Shown here: piece by piece, positions 28,842 through 36,421 of the stretch
Position numbering within the stretch: the stretch's first letter is position 1
How the letters are laid out: the number at the start of each line of letters is the position of its first letter
The notes under the pieces: generated by a model
The model's database searches: none
The model's input: only the letters and a program-made list of their open reading frames with translations
What the model was told of the DNA's origin: nothing
Source: Pseudoroseomonas cervicalis
GTDB lineage: Bacteria; Pseudomonadota; Alphaproteobacteria; Acetobacterales; Acetobacteraceae
Length of the DNA stretch: 64,000 nt
Direction of reading: 5' to 3'
Assembly (NCBI RefSeq): GCF_030818485.1
Contig: NZ_JAUTAJ010000004.1
Coordinates: 1,529,001-1,593,000, forward strand
Program-made: the position numbers and the translations under genes

Positions 28842-28893
28842 GAGGGCATTCCTTCACAGGGGGGGCGTCGCCAGGACCCGGCATGGGTAAAGA

Positions 28894-28945
28894 CATACGC
28901 CCCGTATGCGAGCGCATATTGGACATACGCGACGTATGTCAATTG
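28894..28945 (-). promoter_or_regulatory. Promoter of the RidA-like gene with two operator dyads
   Basis: On the minus strand, TTGACA is followed after about 18 bases by TATGCG. Two dyads share the half-site CATACG: GACATACG-CGA-CGTATGTC at 28922-28940 (perfect 8-bp arms) and CATACG-CCC-CGTATG at 28894-28908. Their centres are 30 bases apart, about three helical turns on one face. One covers the -35/spacer and the other the likely start site, the layout of a repressed promoter. No matching regulator gene is adjacent. Confidence 0.72.
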
Positions 28946-28985
28946 CGGGCGCGCCGGAAATCCGCACCCGCCGCGCCGGCCCGCG

Positions 28986-29636
28986 TCAGCCGGCGGGCCG
29001 CCGCGCCAGGGCCAGGCCGAGGCCGAGCGCGATCATCGCCGCCCCCGAGGCCTCGCGCAGCCGGCGCACCAGCCCCGGCCGCGCCGCCGCGCCCTGGCGC
29101 AGCCCCGCCGCGGCGAAGGCCACGCCGATATCGGCCAGGGTGTTCAGCGCCACCGAGATGCAGCCCAGCAGCATGAATTGCAGGGCGACCGCGCCCGCCG
29201 CCGGATCGACGAATTGCGGCACGAAGGCCAGGAAGAAGGCCGCTGTCTTGGGGTTCAGCGCCTCCACCAGCACGCCCTCGCGGAAGGCGCGGCGCGGGCC
29301 GATGGGGGGTGCCGCCGCCTGCCCGGCCAGCGCCGCCGCCGCATCCCGCCGCGCCGCCCGCAGCGTGCGCAGCCCGATCCAGACCAGGTAGAGCGCGCCC
29401 AGCAGCTTCAGCGCGGTGAACAGCTCGGCGCTGGCCAGCACCAGTGCGGAGACGCCGAGCGCCCCGGCCAGCACATGCATCAAGCCCCCCAGCCCGGTGC
29501 CGAGGCTGGAGGCCACGCCCTCGGCGCGGCCGCCGGCCAGGCTGCGGGCGGCGACATAGAAGATTCCGGGCCCCGGCGTCACGGCGAGCAGCAGCGCCGC
29601 CGCGACATAGAGGGCCAGCTGGGCCGGATCCGGCAT
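28986..29636 (-). CDS. LysE/RhtB-family amino acid exporter
   Basis: 216 residues with five to six hydrophobic helices. The N-terminal LLLAVTPGPGIFYVAARSLAGG has the TPGP motif of the family, GLGGLMHVLAGALGVSAL follows, and EALNPKTAAFFLAFVPQFVD carries the family NPK-FF pattern. It would export an amino acid or related metabolite across the inner membrane. It lies upstream of the RidA-like gene on the same strand, but that gene has its own promoter between them. Confidence 0.88.
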   Translation of the reverse strand: MPDPAQLALYVAAALLLAVTPGPGIFYVAARSLAGGRAEGVASSLGTGLGGLMHVLAGALGVSALVLASAELFTALKLLGALYLVWIGLRTLRAARRDAAAALAGQAAAPPIGPRRAFREGVLVEALNPKTAAFFLAFVPQFVDPAAGAVALQFMLLGCISVALNTLADIGVAFAAAGLRQGAAARPGLVRRLREASGAAMIALGLGLALARRPAG

Positions 29637-29706
29637 GGGCAGCTCCTTCCGGCGCCGCCCCCGGCGGGGGCGGCGCGACGATGGGGGGTGATGGGATGGC
29701 CGCGCC

Positions 29707-30330
29707 TCAGCGCGGGATCAGCCGGGCCATCTCGCGCGCCGCCTCGGTGGGGCCCTCCGCCAGGCCGGCGGCGACGCCGGCGCGGTCCTCGGCGCTGCGG
29801 TTCTGGCTGAGCTTGCGCTTGCCCTCCAGCCGCGCGATCGGCAGGCGCAGCCCGACAATGCCGCGCATATGCGCGCGGATGAAGGCCTCCGGCGCGTCGG
29901 ACACCGCCCAGGGGCGCGGCTGCGAGGCCTCGTGCTTCTCGGTCAGCCGGGTGACGAGGTCGAGCAGGCGCTCCGGCGCCTCGAAGAACTCGACCGGGCC
30001 ATAGGCATGCACGGCGACATAGTTCCAGGTCGGCACCACCTTGTGGTGCTCCGCCTTGGCGGCATACCAGGAGGGGCTGATGTAAGCGTCCGGCCCCTGG
30101 AACAGCACCATCGCCTCGCCCAGCGCCGGGCGCTGCCATTGCGGGTTGGCGCGCGCCAGATGGCCGTAGAGCGTGCCATGCGGCCCCTCCTCCGGCGCCA
30201 GCAGCAGCGGCAGCGGGGTGGCGGAAAGCCCCTGCTCGGTGGCCGTCACCAGCGTGGCCAGGCCGGCCGCCTGAATCACGGCCTGCAGCAGGGCGGGATC
30301 ATCCTCGCGGAAGGCGGGGGGGACATACAT
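29707..30330 (-). CDS. FMN-binding PaiB-like protein
   Basis: 207 residues from the ATG at 30330. The family marks are MYVPPAFRE at the start, LYGHLARANPQW, FQGPDAYISPSWYAAK, VPTWNYVAVHAYG and GIVGLRLPI. PaiB proteins have a split-barrel flavin fold and are described as negative regulators of sporulation and protease genes in Bacillus; in proteobacteria they often sit beside MocR regulators. It is divergent from exactly such a gene. Confidence 0.88.
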   Translation of the reverse strand: MYVPPAFREDDPALLQAVIQAAGLATLVTATEQGLSATPLPLLLAPEEGPHGTLYGHLARANPQWQRPALGEAMVLFQGPDAYISPSWYAAKAEHHKVVPTWNYVAVHAYGPVEFFEAPERLLDLVTRLTEKHEASQPRPWAVSDAPEAFIRAHMRGIVGLRLPIARLEGKRKLSQNRSAEDRAGVAAGLAEGPTEAAREMARLIPR

Positions 30331-30366
30331 GGGCTTGTTCCTTCTCGACCCGCAGCTTGCCCCGCG

Positions 30367-30415
30367 ACTGGACCAGGGAGAAGATCCAGTTTCCGCTGAA
30401 ACGATAGGACCAGTT
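30367..30415. promoter_or_regulatory. Repeated GGACCAG-type motifs between PaiB-like and MocR genes
   Basis: GGACCAG occurs at 30370-30376 and 30407-30413, with a related GATCCAGTTT at 30383-30392 between them. Repeated boxes of this kind are typical MocR binding sites. Their position between the two divergent starts (30330 and 30421) fits autoregulation plus control of the PaiB-like gene. The assignment is by pattern only. Confidence 0.45.
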
Positions 30416-30420
30416 GCCGC

Positions 30421-31881
30421 ATGGCCGAGCCGCCGCCGCCTTCCGGGGTCATCCAGCGCCTTTGCCAGACGATCCGCGCGCGCATCGCCGCCGGGCAGCT
30501 GGCGCCGGGCGACGCCCTGCCCTCCAGCCGGGCGCTGGCCGCCGAATGGGGCATCGCCCGCGGCACGGTGACCGCCGCCTATGAGCAGCTGGTGGCCGAG
30601 GGCTATCTGGAGGCGCGGCAGGGCGCCCGCACCCGGGTGGCGGCGGGGCTCGGCCGGGCGGCGGCGCCGATGGCGGCCCCCGCCCCCGCCGCGCCGCCGG
30701 AGCGGCTCTCGGCCTATGCGCGGCGGCTGCAGGGCTTCGAACTGCCGCCGCCCGCCAGCGCCGCCAGCGGGCGCCTGGTGGCGGATTTCCGCTATGGCGA
30801 CCTGGCCGCCGCCGACTTCCCCCTGGCCGCCTGGCGCCGCGCGCTGGAGGCGGCTTTGCGCCGCACGCCGCCCAGGCTGCGCTATGACGACCCGATGGGC
30901 AGCCCCGCGCTGCGCGAGGCGCTGCAGGCCTATCTGTGGCGCGCCCGCGGCCTGCGCTGCGACCCGGCGCAGATCCTGGTGGTGAACGGCTCGCAGCAGG
31001 GGCTCGATCTCTGCGCCCGGCTGCTGCTGGATGCCGGCGACGGCGCGGTGATGGAGGAGCCGGGCTACATCCTGGCGCGCGAGGCCTTCCAGGCGGTCGG
31101 CGCCCGGCTGCTGCCGGTGCGGGTGGATGCGGAAGGGCTGGACACCGCCCGGCTGCCGCCGGCGCGGCTGGCCTATACCACGCCCTCGCACCAGTTCCCG
31201 CTGGGCAGCGTGCTGTCGGCGGCGCGGCGGCGGGCGCTGCTGGGCTGGGCGGAGAGCTGCGGCGCCCATGTCATCGAGGATGACTATGACAGCGAATACC
31301 GCTTCGGCGTCGCCCCGGTGCCCACGCTGCAGGCGATGGATGCGGCCGGGCGGGTGATCTATCTCGGCACCCTGTCCAAGACGCTCTCCCCCACGCTGCG
31401 GCTGGGCTATCTGGTGCTGCCGGCGGCGCTGGCGCCGCTCTTCGCCCGCGCCAAGAGGCTCGCCGACCGGCACGCGCCGCTGCTGGAGCAGGAGGCGCTG
31501 GCGGCGCTGATCCAGAGCGGCGCCTATGAGCGGCATGTGCGCCGCATCCGCCGCCGCAATGGCGAGCGCCGGACGGCGCTGCTGGCCGCGCTGGCCGCCG
31601 AGCTCGGCACCGATGCGACCCTGGCCGGGGCCGAGGCCGGGCTGCATCTGCTGGCCTGGCTGCACCGCATCCCGGCGGCGCGGGAGGAGGATTTCATCGC
31701 CGCCGCGCGGGCGGCCGGGCTCGGCCTGCACCCGGTCAGCCGGCTCTACGCCGCGCCCCCCGGCGCCGGCCGGCCGGATGCGGCCGGGCTGGTGCTGGGC
31801 TATGCCGGGCTGGAGCCGGCCGCCATCCAGGCCGGGGTGGCGCTGCTGCGCGGCGTGCAGCGGCGTTTCCTGGCGCCCTGA
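30421..31881 (+). CDS. MocR/PdxR-type regulator (GntR HTH plus aminotransferase domain)
   Basis: 486 residues. The N-terminal wHTH (LAPGDALPSSRALAAEWGIA, RGTVTAAYEQLVAEGYLEA) is joined by a Pro/Ala linker to a fold-type I aminotransferase domain. That domain has VVNGSQQGLDLCARLLLD, VIEDDYDSEYRF and LGTLSKTLSPTLRLGYLV, including the PLP-binding Lys. Such fusions sense PLP or amino compounds and regulate vitamin B6 or amine metabolism. No pdxS/T genes are adjacent; the divergent PaiB-like gene is the likely target. Confidence 0.92.
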   Translation: MAEPPPPSGVIQRLCQTIRARIAAGQLAPGDALPSSRALAAEWGIARGTVTAAYEQLVAEGYLEARQGARTRVAAGLGRAAAPMAAPAPAAPPERLSAYARRLQGFELPPPASAASGRLVADFRYGDLAAADFPLAAWRRALEAALRRTPPRLRYDDPMGSPALREALQAYLWRARGLRCDPAQILVVNGSQQGLDLCARLLLDAGDGAVMEEPGYILAREAFQAVGARLLPVRVDAEGLDTARLPPARLAYTTPSHQFPLGSVLSAARRRALLGWAESCGAHVIEDDYDSEYRFGVAPVPTLQAMDAAGRVIYLGTLSKTLSPTLRLGYLVLPAALAPLFARAKRLADRHAPLLEQEALAALIQSGAYERHVRRIRRRNGERRTALLAALAAELGTDATLAGAEAGLHLLAWLHRIPAAREEDFIAAARAAGLGLHPVSRLYAAPPGAGRPDAAGLVLGYAGLEPAAIQAGVALLRGVQRRFLAP

Positions 31882-31890
31882 ACACCCGGC

Positions 31891-32820
31891 TCAGCCGCGC
31901 TGCGCCGCGCGGACGAATTCCGCCAGCTCCCGCCCGAAGCGCTCGGGCTCCTCCAGGAAGGGGCTGTGACCGCTCTCCGCATAGACCGAGAGACGGCTGT
32001 CGCGATGCAGCGCCTGGATGCGCTCCGACATGGCCAGCCGCACCAGCCGGTCCCGCGCGCCATGGCTCAGCAGCACCGGGCCGGGATAGTCGCGGAAGAC
32101 CGGCTCGAGATCGGTGGTCTCGGTCTGCACGAAGCCCTCATTCGCCGCGCGCGCCGTCATGCCGTTGATCACCAGCATGCGCTGCAGCGCGGCCGGGTCG
32201 GGCTGGCGGTGGAAGCAGGCGGCGAGGAATTCGGCGGTCGCCGCGCTGCGCTCGGCCAGGTCGTGCGAGGTGGCGCGGCGGGTGAAGTCGAGCGCCAGCG
32301 GCGTCAGCAGCTCGGGCGAGAGCTTCGTCACCGCATCCACCAGATTGACGCCCGCGACCCGCGCCGCGCCGAAGCGGCGCAGATAGGCACCCGCCACATA
32401 GCCGCCGAGCGACCAGCCCACCAGCACCGGCCGGCGCAGCGCCGCGGCGTCGAGCATGGCGGCGACATCCTCCGCCCAGCGATCGGCCGGCGCATAGGCC
32501 GCCGGCGCCTCCGGCTTGCCGGAATCGCCATGGCCGCGCAGGTCGAAGCGCACCAGGCGGAAGCCGGCCAGGGCAGGATCGGCGAATTGCCGGTCCCAGC
32601 TCAGCCGGCTCTGGCGCAGCCCGTGGATGAACAGGATCTCCGGCGCCGCCGGGTCGCCCACCGCCTCCCCCACCAGCAGCGTGCCATCGGCGGAGCGGGC
32701 GGTGAGGCTCTGGCGCGGGGCCGCGGCACCGGCCGGGCCGGCGGCCGCGGCGGGGTGCGGCGGCCAGGGGGTGGCGAGACCGGCGAGGCCGGCCAGCAGC
32801 AGGCGGCGGGAGGGGGGCAT
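31891..32820 (-). CDS. Exported alpha/beta hydrolase
   Basis: 309 residues from the ATG at 32820. The N-terminus (PPSRRLLLAGLAGLA) resembles a Tat signal. The core has the oxyanion segment FIHGLRQSRLSWDRQF, RFDLRGHGDSGKPE, the nucleophile elbow VGWSLGGYV and the C-terminal AESGHSPFLEEPE with the His. It is an esterase- or peroxidase-like fold of unknown substrate. It is divergent from a TetR gene across a shared operator region, so its expression is probably repressor controlled. Confidence 0.85.
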   Translation of the reverse strand: MPPSRRLLLAGLAGLATPWPPHPAAAAGPAGAAAPRQSLTARSADGTLLVGEAVGDPAAPEILFIHGLRQSRLSWDRQFADPALAGFRLVRFDLRGHGDSGKPEAPAAYAPADRWAEDVAAMLDAAALRRPVLVGWSLGGYVAGAYLRRFGAARVAGVNLVDAVTKLSPELLTPLALDFTRRATSHDLAERSAATAEFLAACFHRQPDPAALQRMLVINGMTARAANEGFVQTETTDLEPVFRDYPGPVLLSHGARDRLVRLAMSERIQALHRDSRLSVYAESGHSPFLEEPERFGRELAEFVRAAQRG

Positions 32821-32840
32821 CGGGTGATCCCTGCGTTGTT

Positions 32841-32901
32841 TAGCGATCACTATTCAACGCGGTTGACAGGGGCCGTCAAGCGGTTGTTGAGTGGTCGCTA
32901 T
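32841..32901. promoter_or_regulatory. Divergent promoters with two TetR-type operators
   Basis: TAGCGATCACTA at 32841-32852 and GAGTGGTCGCTAT at 32889-32901 are near-palindromes and inverted copies of one another (TAGCGAyCACT core). TTGACA at 32863-32868 faces right and TTGACGG on the other strand at 32873-32879 faces left, so the two promoters overlap back to back with one operator downstream of each. The right-hand operator reaches the regulator's start codon. Confidence 0.6.
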
Positions 32902-33520
32902 GCAACCCAGCCCGAAGCCGCGCGGCGGCCGCCCCTGGAGCTTCGACCGCGAGGCCGCGCTGGAGACCGCGATGCGGCTGTTCTGGCGGCATGGTTATGA
33001 AGGGGTCTCGATCGGCGAGCTGACGCGGGCCATCGGCGTCGCGCCGCCCAGCCTCTACGCCGCCTTCGGCAGCAAGGCCGGGCTCTACCAGGAGGCGCTG
33101 CGCCGCTACGAGGCGGAGCTGGGCGGCTTCGACGGCGAGGCGATCGCCGCCGCGCCCTCGCTGGCCGAGGCGGCGCGGCGCCTGCTGGACGGCGCCGTCA
33201 CCGCCGTGACGCGCTCGGCGGAGCTGCGCGGCTGCATGATCTCGAGCGGCCTGGTCACCTGCCACCCGGACCATGCCGAACTGGCCGCGCATGCGGCCGG
33301 GCGGCGCGAGGCGATGCGGGCGCGCATCGCCGCGGCGCTCGCCCCCTTCGCCGAGGGCGAGGCGCTGCAGCGCCTGTCGCGGCACCTGGCCACGCTGCTG
33401 CAGGGCCTGTCCATCCAGGCGCGCGACGGCGTGGCGGAGGCCGAGCTGCGTGGCATCGTCGAGGAGGCGGTGGCCGGGCTGGCGGCGCGCGCCCTGCCCG
33501 GCCCCCGATCCGGCGGCTGA
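32900..33520 (+). CDS. TetR/AcrR-family regulator
   Basis: 206 residues from the ATG at 32900; an in-frame GTG at 32891 is possible. The N-terminal HTH is FDREAALETAMRLFWRHGYE then IGELTRAIGVAPPSLYAAFG. The ligand domain contains GCMISSGLVTCHPD, as in the AcrR/YxaF-type group. It probably represses itself and the divergent hydrolase through the two dyads between them; the inducer is unknown. Confidence 0.88.
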   Translation: MQPSPKPRGGRPWSFDREAALETAMRLFWRHGYEGVSIGELTRAIGVAPPSLYAAFGSKAGLYQEALRRYEAELGGFDGEAIAAAPSLAEAARRLLDGAVTAVTRSAELRGCMISSGLVTCHPDHAELAAHAAGRREAMRARIAAALAPFAEGEALQRLSRHLATLLQGLSIQARDGVAEAELRGIVEEAVAGLAARALPGPRSGG

Positions 33521-33538
33521 GGCGCCGCCGGCCCTGGC

Positions 33539-34711
33539 TCAGTGCTGCTCGCCGGAGGCGGAGAGCGCCAGCACGTTGAGCGGCGCGCCGCCCAGCGCGA
33601 TCTCGCGCTGCGGCGCCAGGCTGGCGGCGTCCAGCACCAGCAGCCGGCCGCGCGCCGGGTCGGTCACCGCCAGCACCCCGCCGGCGGCGGAGAGGCGCGG
33701 CCGGGCGACCGCCGAGCCGCCCTCCAGCGAATAGCGCGGCAGCAGCTCGGCGCTGGCGGCGATGCGGCCGGCCAGCGTGTCGATGCGGTGCAGACGGCCA
33801 TCCTCGGTCAGCACGAAAAGCGCGTCGGAGCGCTGCGGGTCCAGGGCGAAGGCCAGGCGCCGCGCCGGCAGCGCCACCACGGCGAAGCGCCCGGCATCCG
33901 GGTCCAGGATGGTCATGGCGTCCGGCCCGAAATCCCCGGCGAAGAGATGGTAGTCGGCGCCGCCCGCCAGGGTGCGCACCATGCGCCCGGCCTCGCTGCC
34001 GGCGGGATAGGCCAGCTTGCGGAATTGCTGGGTGCGGGTGTCGAGCAGCAGCACGCCATCGGCGCAGCCCAGCCCGATGATCCGGCCCGACATCGCCTCG
34101 CCATGCAGGCGCGGGCAGTCATCATTGCGGGCGATCTCCCGCCCGGCCTCGTCCAGCAGCACCACGCCGCCCGGGCGCTCGCCGGCGCCGGCGGTGTGGC
34201 TGACCATCAGGCGCGGGCCGGCGGCGCTGCGGAAGGGATAGGCCAGGCCGTGATGCGGCGCATTGGCGCTGAGCCGGCTTGTGCCGCCCTCCGCCGCCAC
34301 CACCACCGAGCCATCGCCATCGAAGAAGCTGGCCAGACGGCCATCGCCGCCCAGCACATGCGAGGGGCGCGGCCCCTCGGCCACGCGCGCGATCAGGCGC
34401 GGGGCGGAGAGGGTGAGGTCGGCATGGTCGCCATGGCTTTCCGCCGCCATGCCGAGATCGACCACATCCACCCGCCCCGCCGCGCCCTGCGCCAGCGAGA
34501 CCTGGCCCGGCGCCGCGCCGGGGCGCAGCCCGCCGGGCGAGCCGGTCTCGAACCGGGCCAGCACATCGCCGGAGAGCAGGTCGACCACGGCGACGCTGGC
34601 GGCGGCGTGGTCGGTCACCGCGGCGCGCACCGCGTGGCGGGGCTGCGCCATGGCGGGGCCGGCCAGCAGCAGGCTGAGGGGAAGGGCGGCGAGGAAGCGG
34701 AAACGGGTCAT
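33539..34711 (-). CDS. aztD: AztD-like periplasmic zinc metallochaperone
   Basis: 390 residues from the ATG at 34711, with a Sec signal ending near AMAQP. The rest is a beta-propeller-like repeat protein. Metal-type motifs match the AztD family: SHGDHADL (about 110-117), APHHGLAYP, CPRLHGE and LGCADGVLLLDTRT. AztD hands zinc to the solute-binding protein AztC of the AztABC importer. No aztABC genes are in the window, which is unusual since in Paracoccus the four genes are together. A Zur-type box covers its promoter, agreeing with induction at low zinc. Confidence 0.72.
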   Translation of the reverse strand: MTRFRFLAALPLSLLLAGPAMAQPRHAVRAAVTDHAAASVAVVDLLSGDVLARFETGSPGGLRPGAAPGQVSLAQGAAGRVDVVDLGMAAESHGDHADLTLSAPRLIARVAEGPRPSHVLGGDGRLASFFDGDGSVVVAAEGGTSRLSANAPHHGLAYPFRSAAGPRLMVSHTAGAGERPGGVVLLDEAGREIARNDDCPRLHGEAMSGRIIGLGCADGVLLLDTRTQQFRKLAYPAGSEAGRMVRTLAGGADYHLFAGDFGPDAMTILDPDAGRFAVVALPARRLAFALDPQRSDALFVLTEDGRLHRIDTLAGRIAASAELLPRYSLEGGSAVARPRLSAAGGVLAVTDPARGRLLVLDAASLAPQREIALGGAPLNVLALSASGEQH

Positions 34712-34725
34712 GGCACCGGCGTCAT

Positions 34726-34743
34726 GAAATGGTATAACATTTC
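34726..34743. promoter_or_regulatory. Candidate Zur box upstream of aztD
   Basis: GAAATG-GTATAA-CATTTC, 6-bp perfect arms, 15 bases upstream of the aztD start. It closely resembles the alphaproteobacterial Zur consensus (ATGTTATA...TATAACAT type). Its AT-rich nature stands out in this GC-rich window. Confidence 0.65.
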
Positions 34744-34796
34744 TTATCGGCCCTGCCCCGGCCGCACAAGGCGGGGGGGCGGGGCTTGCGATGAAC

Positions 34797-34814
34797 GACA
34801 CGTTATATCATACC
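34797..34814. promoter_or_regulatory. Second Zur-like box before the divergent gene
   Basis: GACACGTTATATCATACC matches the first box in reverse orientation at 13 of 18 positions, including the TATAAC core. It lies 9 bases before the ATG of the rightward gene, so both divergent genes may be zinc-repressed. Confidence 0.45.
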
Positions 34815-34822
34815 AGAACCCC

Positions 34823-35218
34823 ATGTCAGCCCGGCCGCTCCTCCCCTCCCGCGACAACACCCCCGTCTCCGGCAATGACATCACCCTGCGCGAGGCGCAT
34901 TGGCAGCGCTGGCCCGGCGATGAATGGGCCTGTTTCGACGCCCTGCCGGCCACGGTGCGCCGCCGCCTGCAGCAGCACGCCTATGACCCCTGGGCGGTGA
35001 ACGCGCTGAAGCTCTGGCAGATCTTCCGCCGCCAGACCGGCAGCAGCGCGCGCGCCGAGCGCCGCATGCTGCGCCATCTCGACCAGTGCGAGGCGCTGGA
35101 GCGCGAGCTCTTCGCCCGCGCCTATGCCGGGCGGCACCGCCAGGCGCTGCCGCATGTCGCCGCCGGCGCCAGCGTGCTGCGCGATACCCCCTCCGCCACC
35201 CCGGCGCGGCGGCGCTAG
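34823..35218 (+). CDS. Hypothetical protein, possibly DUF6525-like
   Basis: 131 residues, soluble, rich in Arg and Trp. The central block EWACFDALPATVRRRLQQHA then DPWAVNALKLW recalls short alphaproteobacterial DUF6525-type proteins, but that match is from memory and weak. It is divergent from aztD with a Zur-like box directly before its start, suggesting a role in zinc limitation. No metal ligand cluster is visible in it. Confidence 0.55.
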   Translation: MSARPLLPSRDNTPVSGNDITLREAHWQRWPGDEWACFDALPATVRRRLQQHAYDPWAVNALKLWQIFRRQTGSSARAERRMLRHLDQCEALERELFARAYAGRHRQALPHVAAGASVLRDTPSATPARRR

Positions 35219-35406
35219 CCGGGCTTTGGCGGCGACGCCTGCCCGGCCCGGGGCAGCGGCGCATCCAGCGCCGGGGGCCTGCGCACCGCCCAGGCCGCCG
35301 CCAGGGCGGCGCTGATCGCCTTGCCCGTCCCTGGCCGCGCCGCGGCGATCCCTGGCGCGGAGCATGGCATCGATGGCGGCACCCTCGCCGCCCGGCAGCG
35401 CCGCCC

Positions 35407-36297
35407 TTACCGGGCCGAGCGGCGCACGAATTCCAGGAAGGCGCGCATCGCCGCGCTGCTGTGCCGCCGGTTCGGGTAGTAGAGATGCCAGCTCGGCAGG
35501 CGCGGGCTCCAATCGGCCAGCAGCTCGACCAGCCTGCCCTCGGCCAGGGCCGGCCGGGCGTAGTCCTCGAAGACATGGGCGATGCCCTGCCCGGCCAGCG
35601 CCGCCTGCAGCTCCTGATGCGCCGAGCTGAGCGTCAGCCGGCCGCTGGGCAGCATCTCCACCGCCTCGCCCGCCTTCTCGAAGCGCCAGCTGGCCAGGGT
35701 GCCGCCCGGATAGCGGCGGCGGATGCAATCATGGCCGATCAGCGCCGCCGGGCTGTCCGGCCGCCCGCGCTTCGCCAGATAGTCCGGCGCGGCGACGATG
35801 ACGTAGCGCAGCGGCGGGCCGAGCGGCACCGCCACCATGTCCTGCTCCAGCTGCTGGCCGAAGCGCACCCCGGCATCGAAGCCCTGCGCGACGATGTCGA
35901 CGATGGCGGCATCGCTGACGATCTCGACATGCACCTGCGGATGCGCCGCCATGAAGGCGAAGGCGAGCGGGCAGAGGATATGGTCCACCGCCGGCCCCGG
36001 CGCGTTGATGCGCAGCGTGCCGGAAGGCTGCTCGCGCAGCTGGTCCAGCTCGGCCAGGGCCAGGCGGATCTCCTCCAGCGCCGGGCGCAGCCGGCCGAGC
36101 AGCCGCTGCCCCGCCTCGGTCACCGCCACGCTACGGGTGGTGCGGTTCAGCAGCCGGATGCCCAGCGCCTGCTCCAGCGCCCCCATGGTCTGGCTCATCA
36201 CCGAGGAGGAGACGCCCCGCTCGGCCGCAGCAGCGCGGAAGCCGCCATGCCGGGCGATCAGCGCGAAGATCTCCAGATGGTCGAGGCGCACCGCCAT
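35407..36297 (-). CDS. LysR-family transcriptional regulator
   Basis: 296 residues from the ATG at 36297. The N-terminal HTH is FALIARHGGFRAAAAERGVS then SSVMSQTMGALEQALGIRLL and TRSVAVTEAGQRLL. The C-terminal effector domain (about 90-296) has GTLRINAPGPAVDHIL and FDAGVRFGQQLEQDMVAVPL, typical of the CrgA/DmlR group. It is divergent from the MBL-fold gene, its likely target together with the following aldo/keto reductase. Confidence 0.9.
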   Translation of the reverse strand: MAVRLDHLEIFALIARHGGFRAAAAERGVSSSVMSQTMGALEQALGIRLLNRTTRSVAVTEAGQRLLGRLRPALEEIRLALAELDQLREQPSGTLRINAPGPAVDHILCPLAFAFMAAHPQVHVEIVSDAAIVDIVAQGFDAGVRFGQQLEQDMVAVPLGPPLRYVIVAAPDYLAKRGRPDSPAALIGHDCIRRRYPGGTLASWRFEKAGEAVEMLPSGRLTLSSAHQELQAALAGQGIAHVFEDYARPALAEGRLVELLADWSPRLPSWHLYYPNRRHSSAAMRAFLEFVRRSAR

Positions 36298-36333
36298 TGC
36301 TCTGGTTTCCCGATCAGCCTGTTCGCGCTTGAT

Positions 36334-36347
36334 GCGCTTATCAGCGC
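36334..36347. promoter_or_regulatory. Small dyad in the LysR/MBL intergenic region
   Basis: GCGCT-TATC-AGCGC lies midway between the divergent starts at 36297 and 36422, where LysR regulators usually bind. A LysR T-N11-A site could overlap it. Confidence 0.35.
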
Positions 36348-36421
36348 AGTGCCGCAAGGCCAGCTTCGCGGGGAGAGGAGCGGCCGCACCGCTCCAGGCG
36401 CTTCCCCCGGCACGAGGCCAG

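Noticed and set aside
35219..35406. Possible small gene between the DUF6525-like gene and the LysR gene
   Set aside because: Frames are short, without ribosome site or domain; treated as intergenic.
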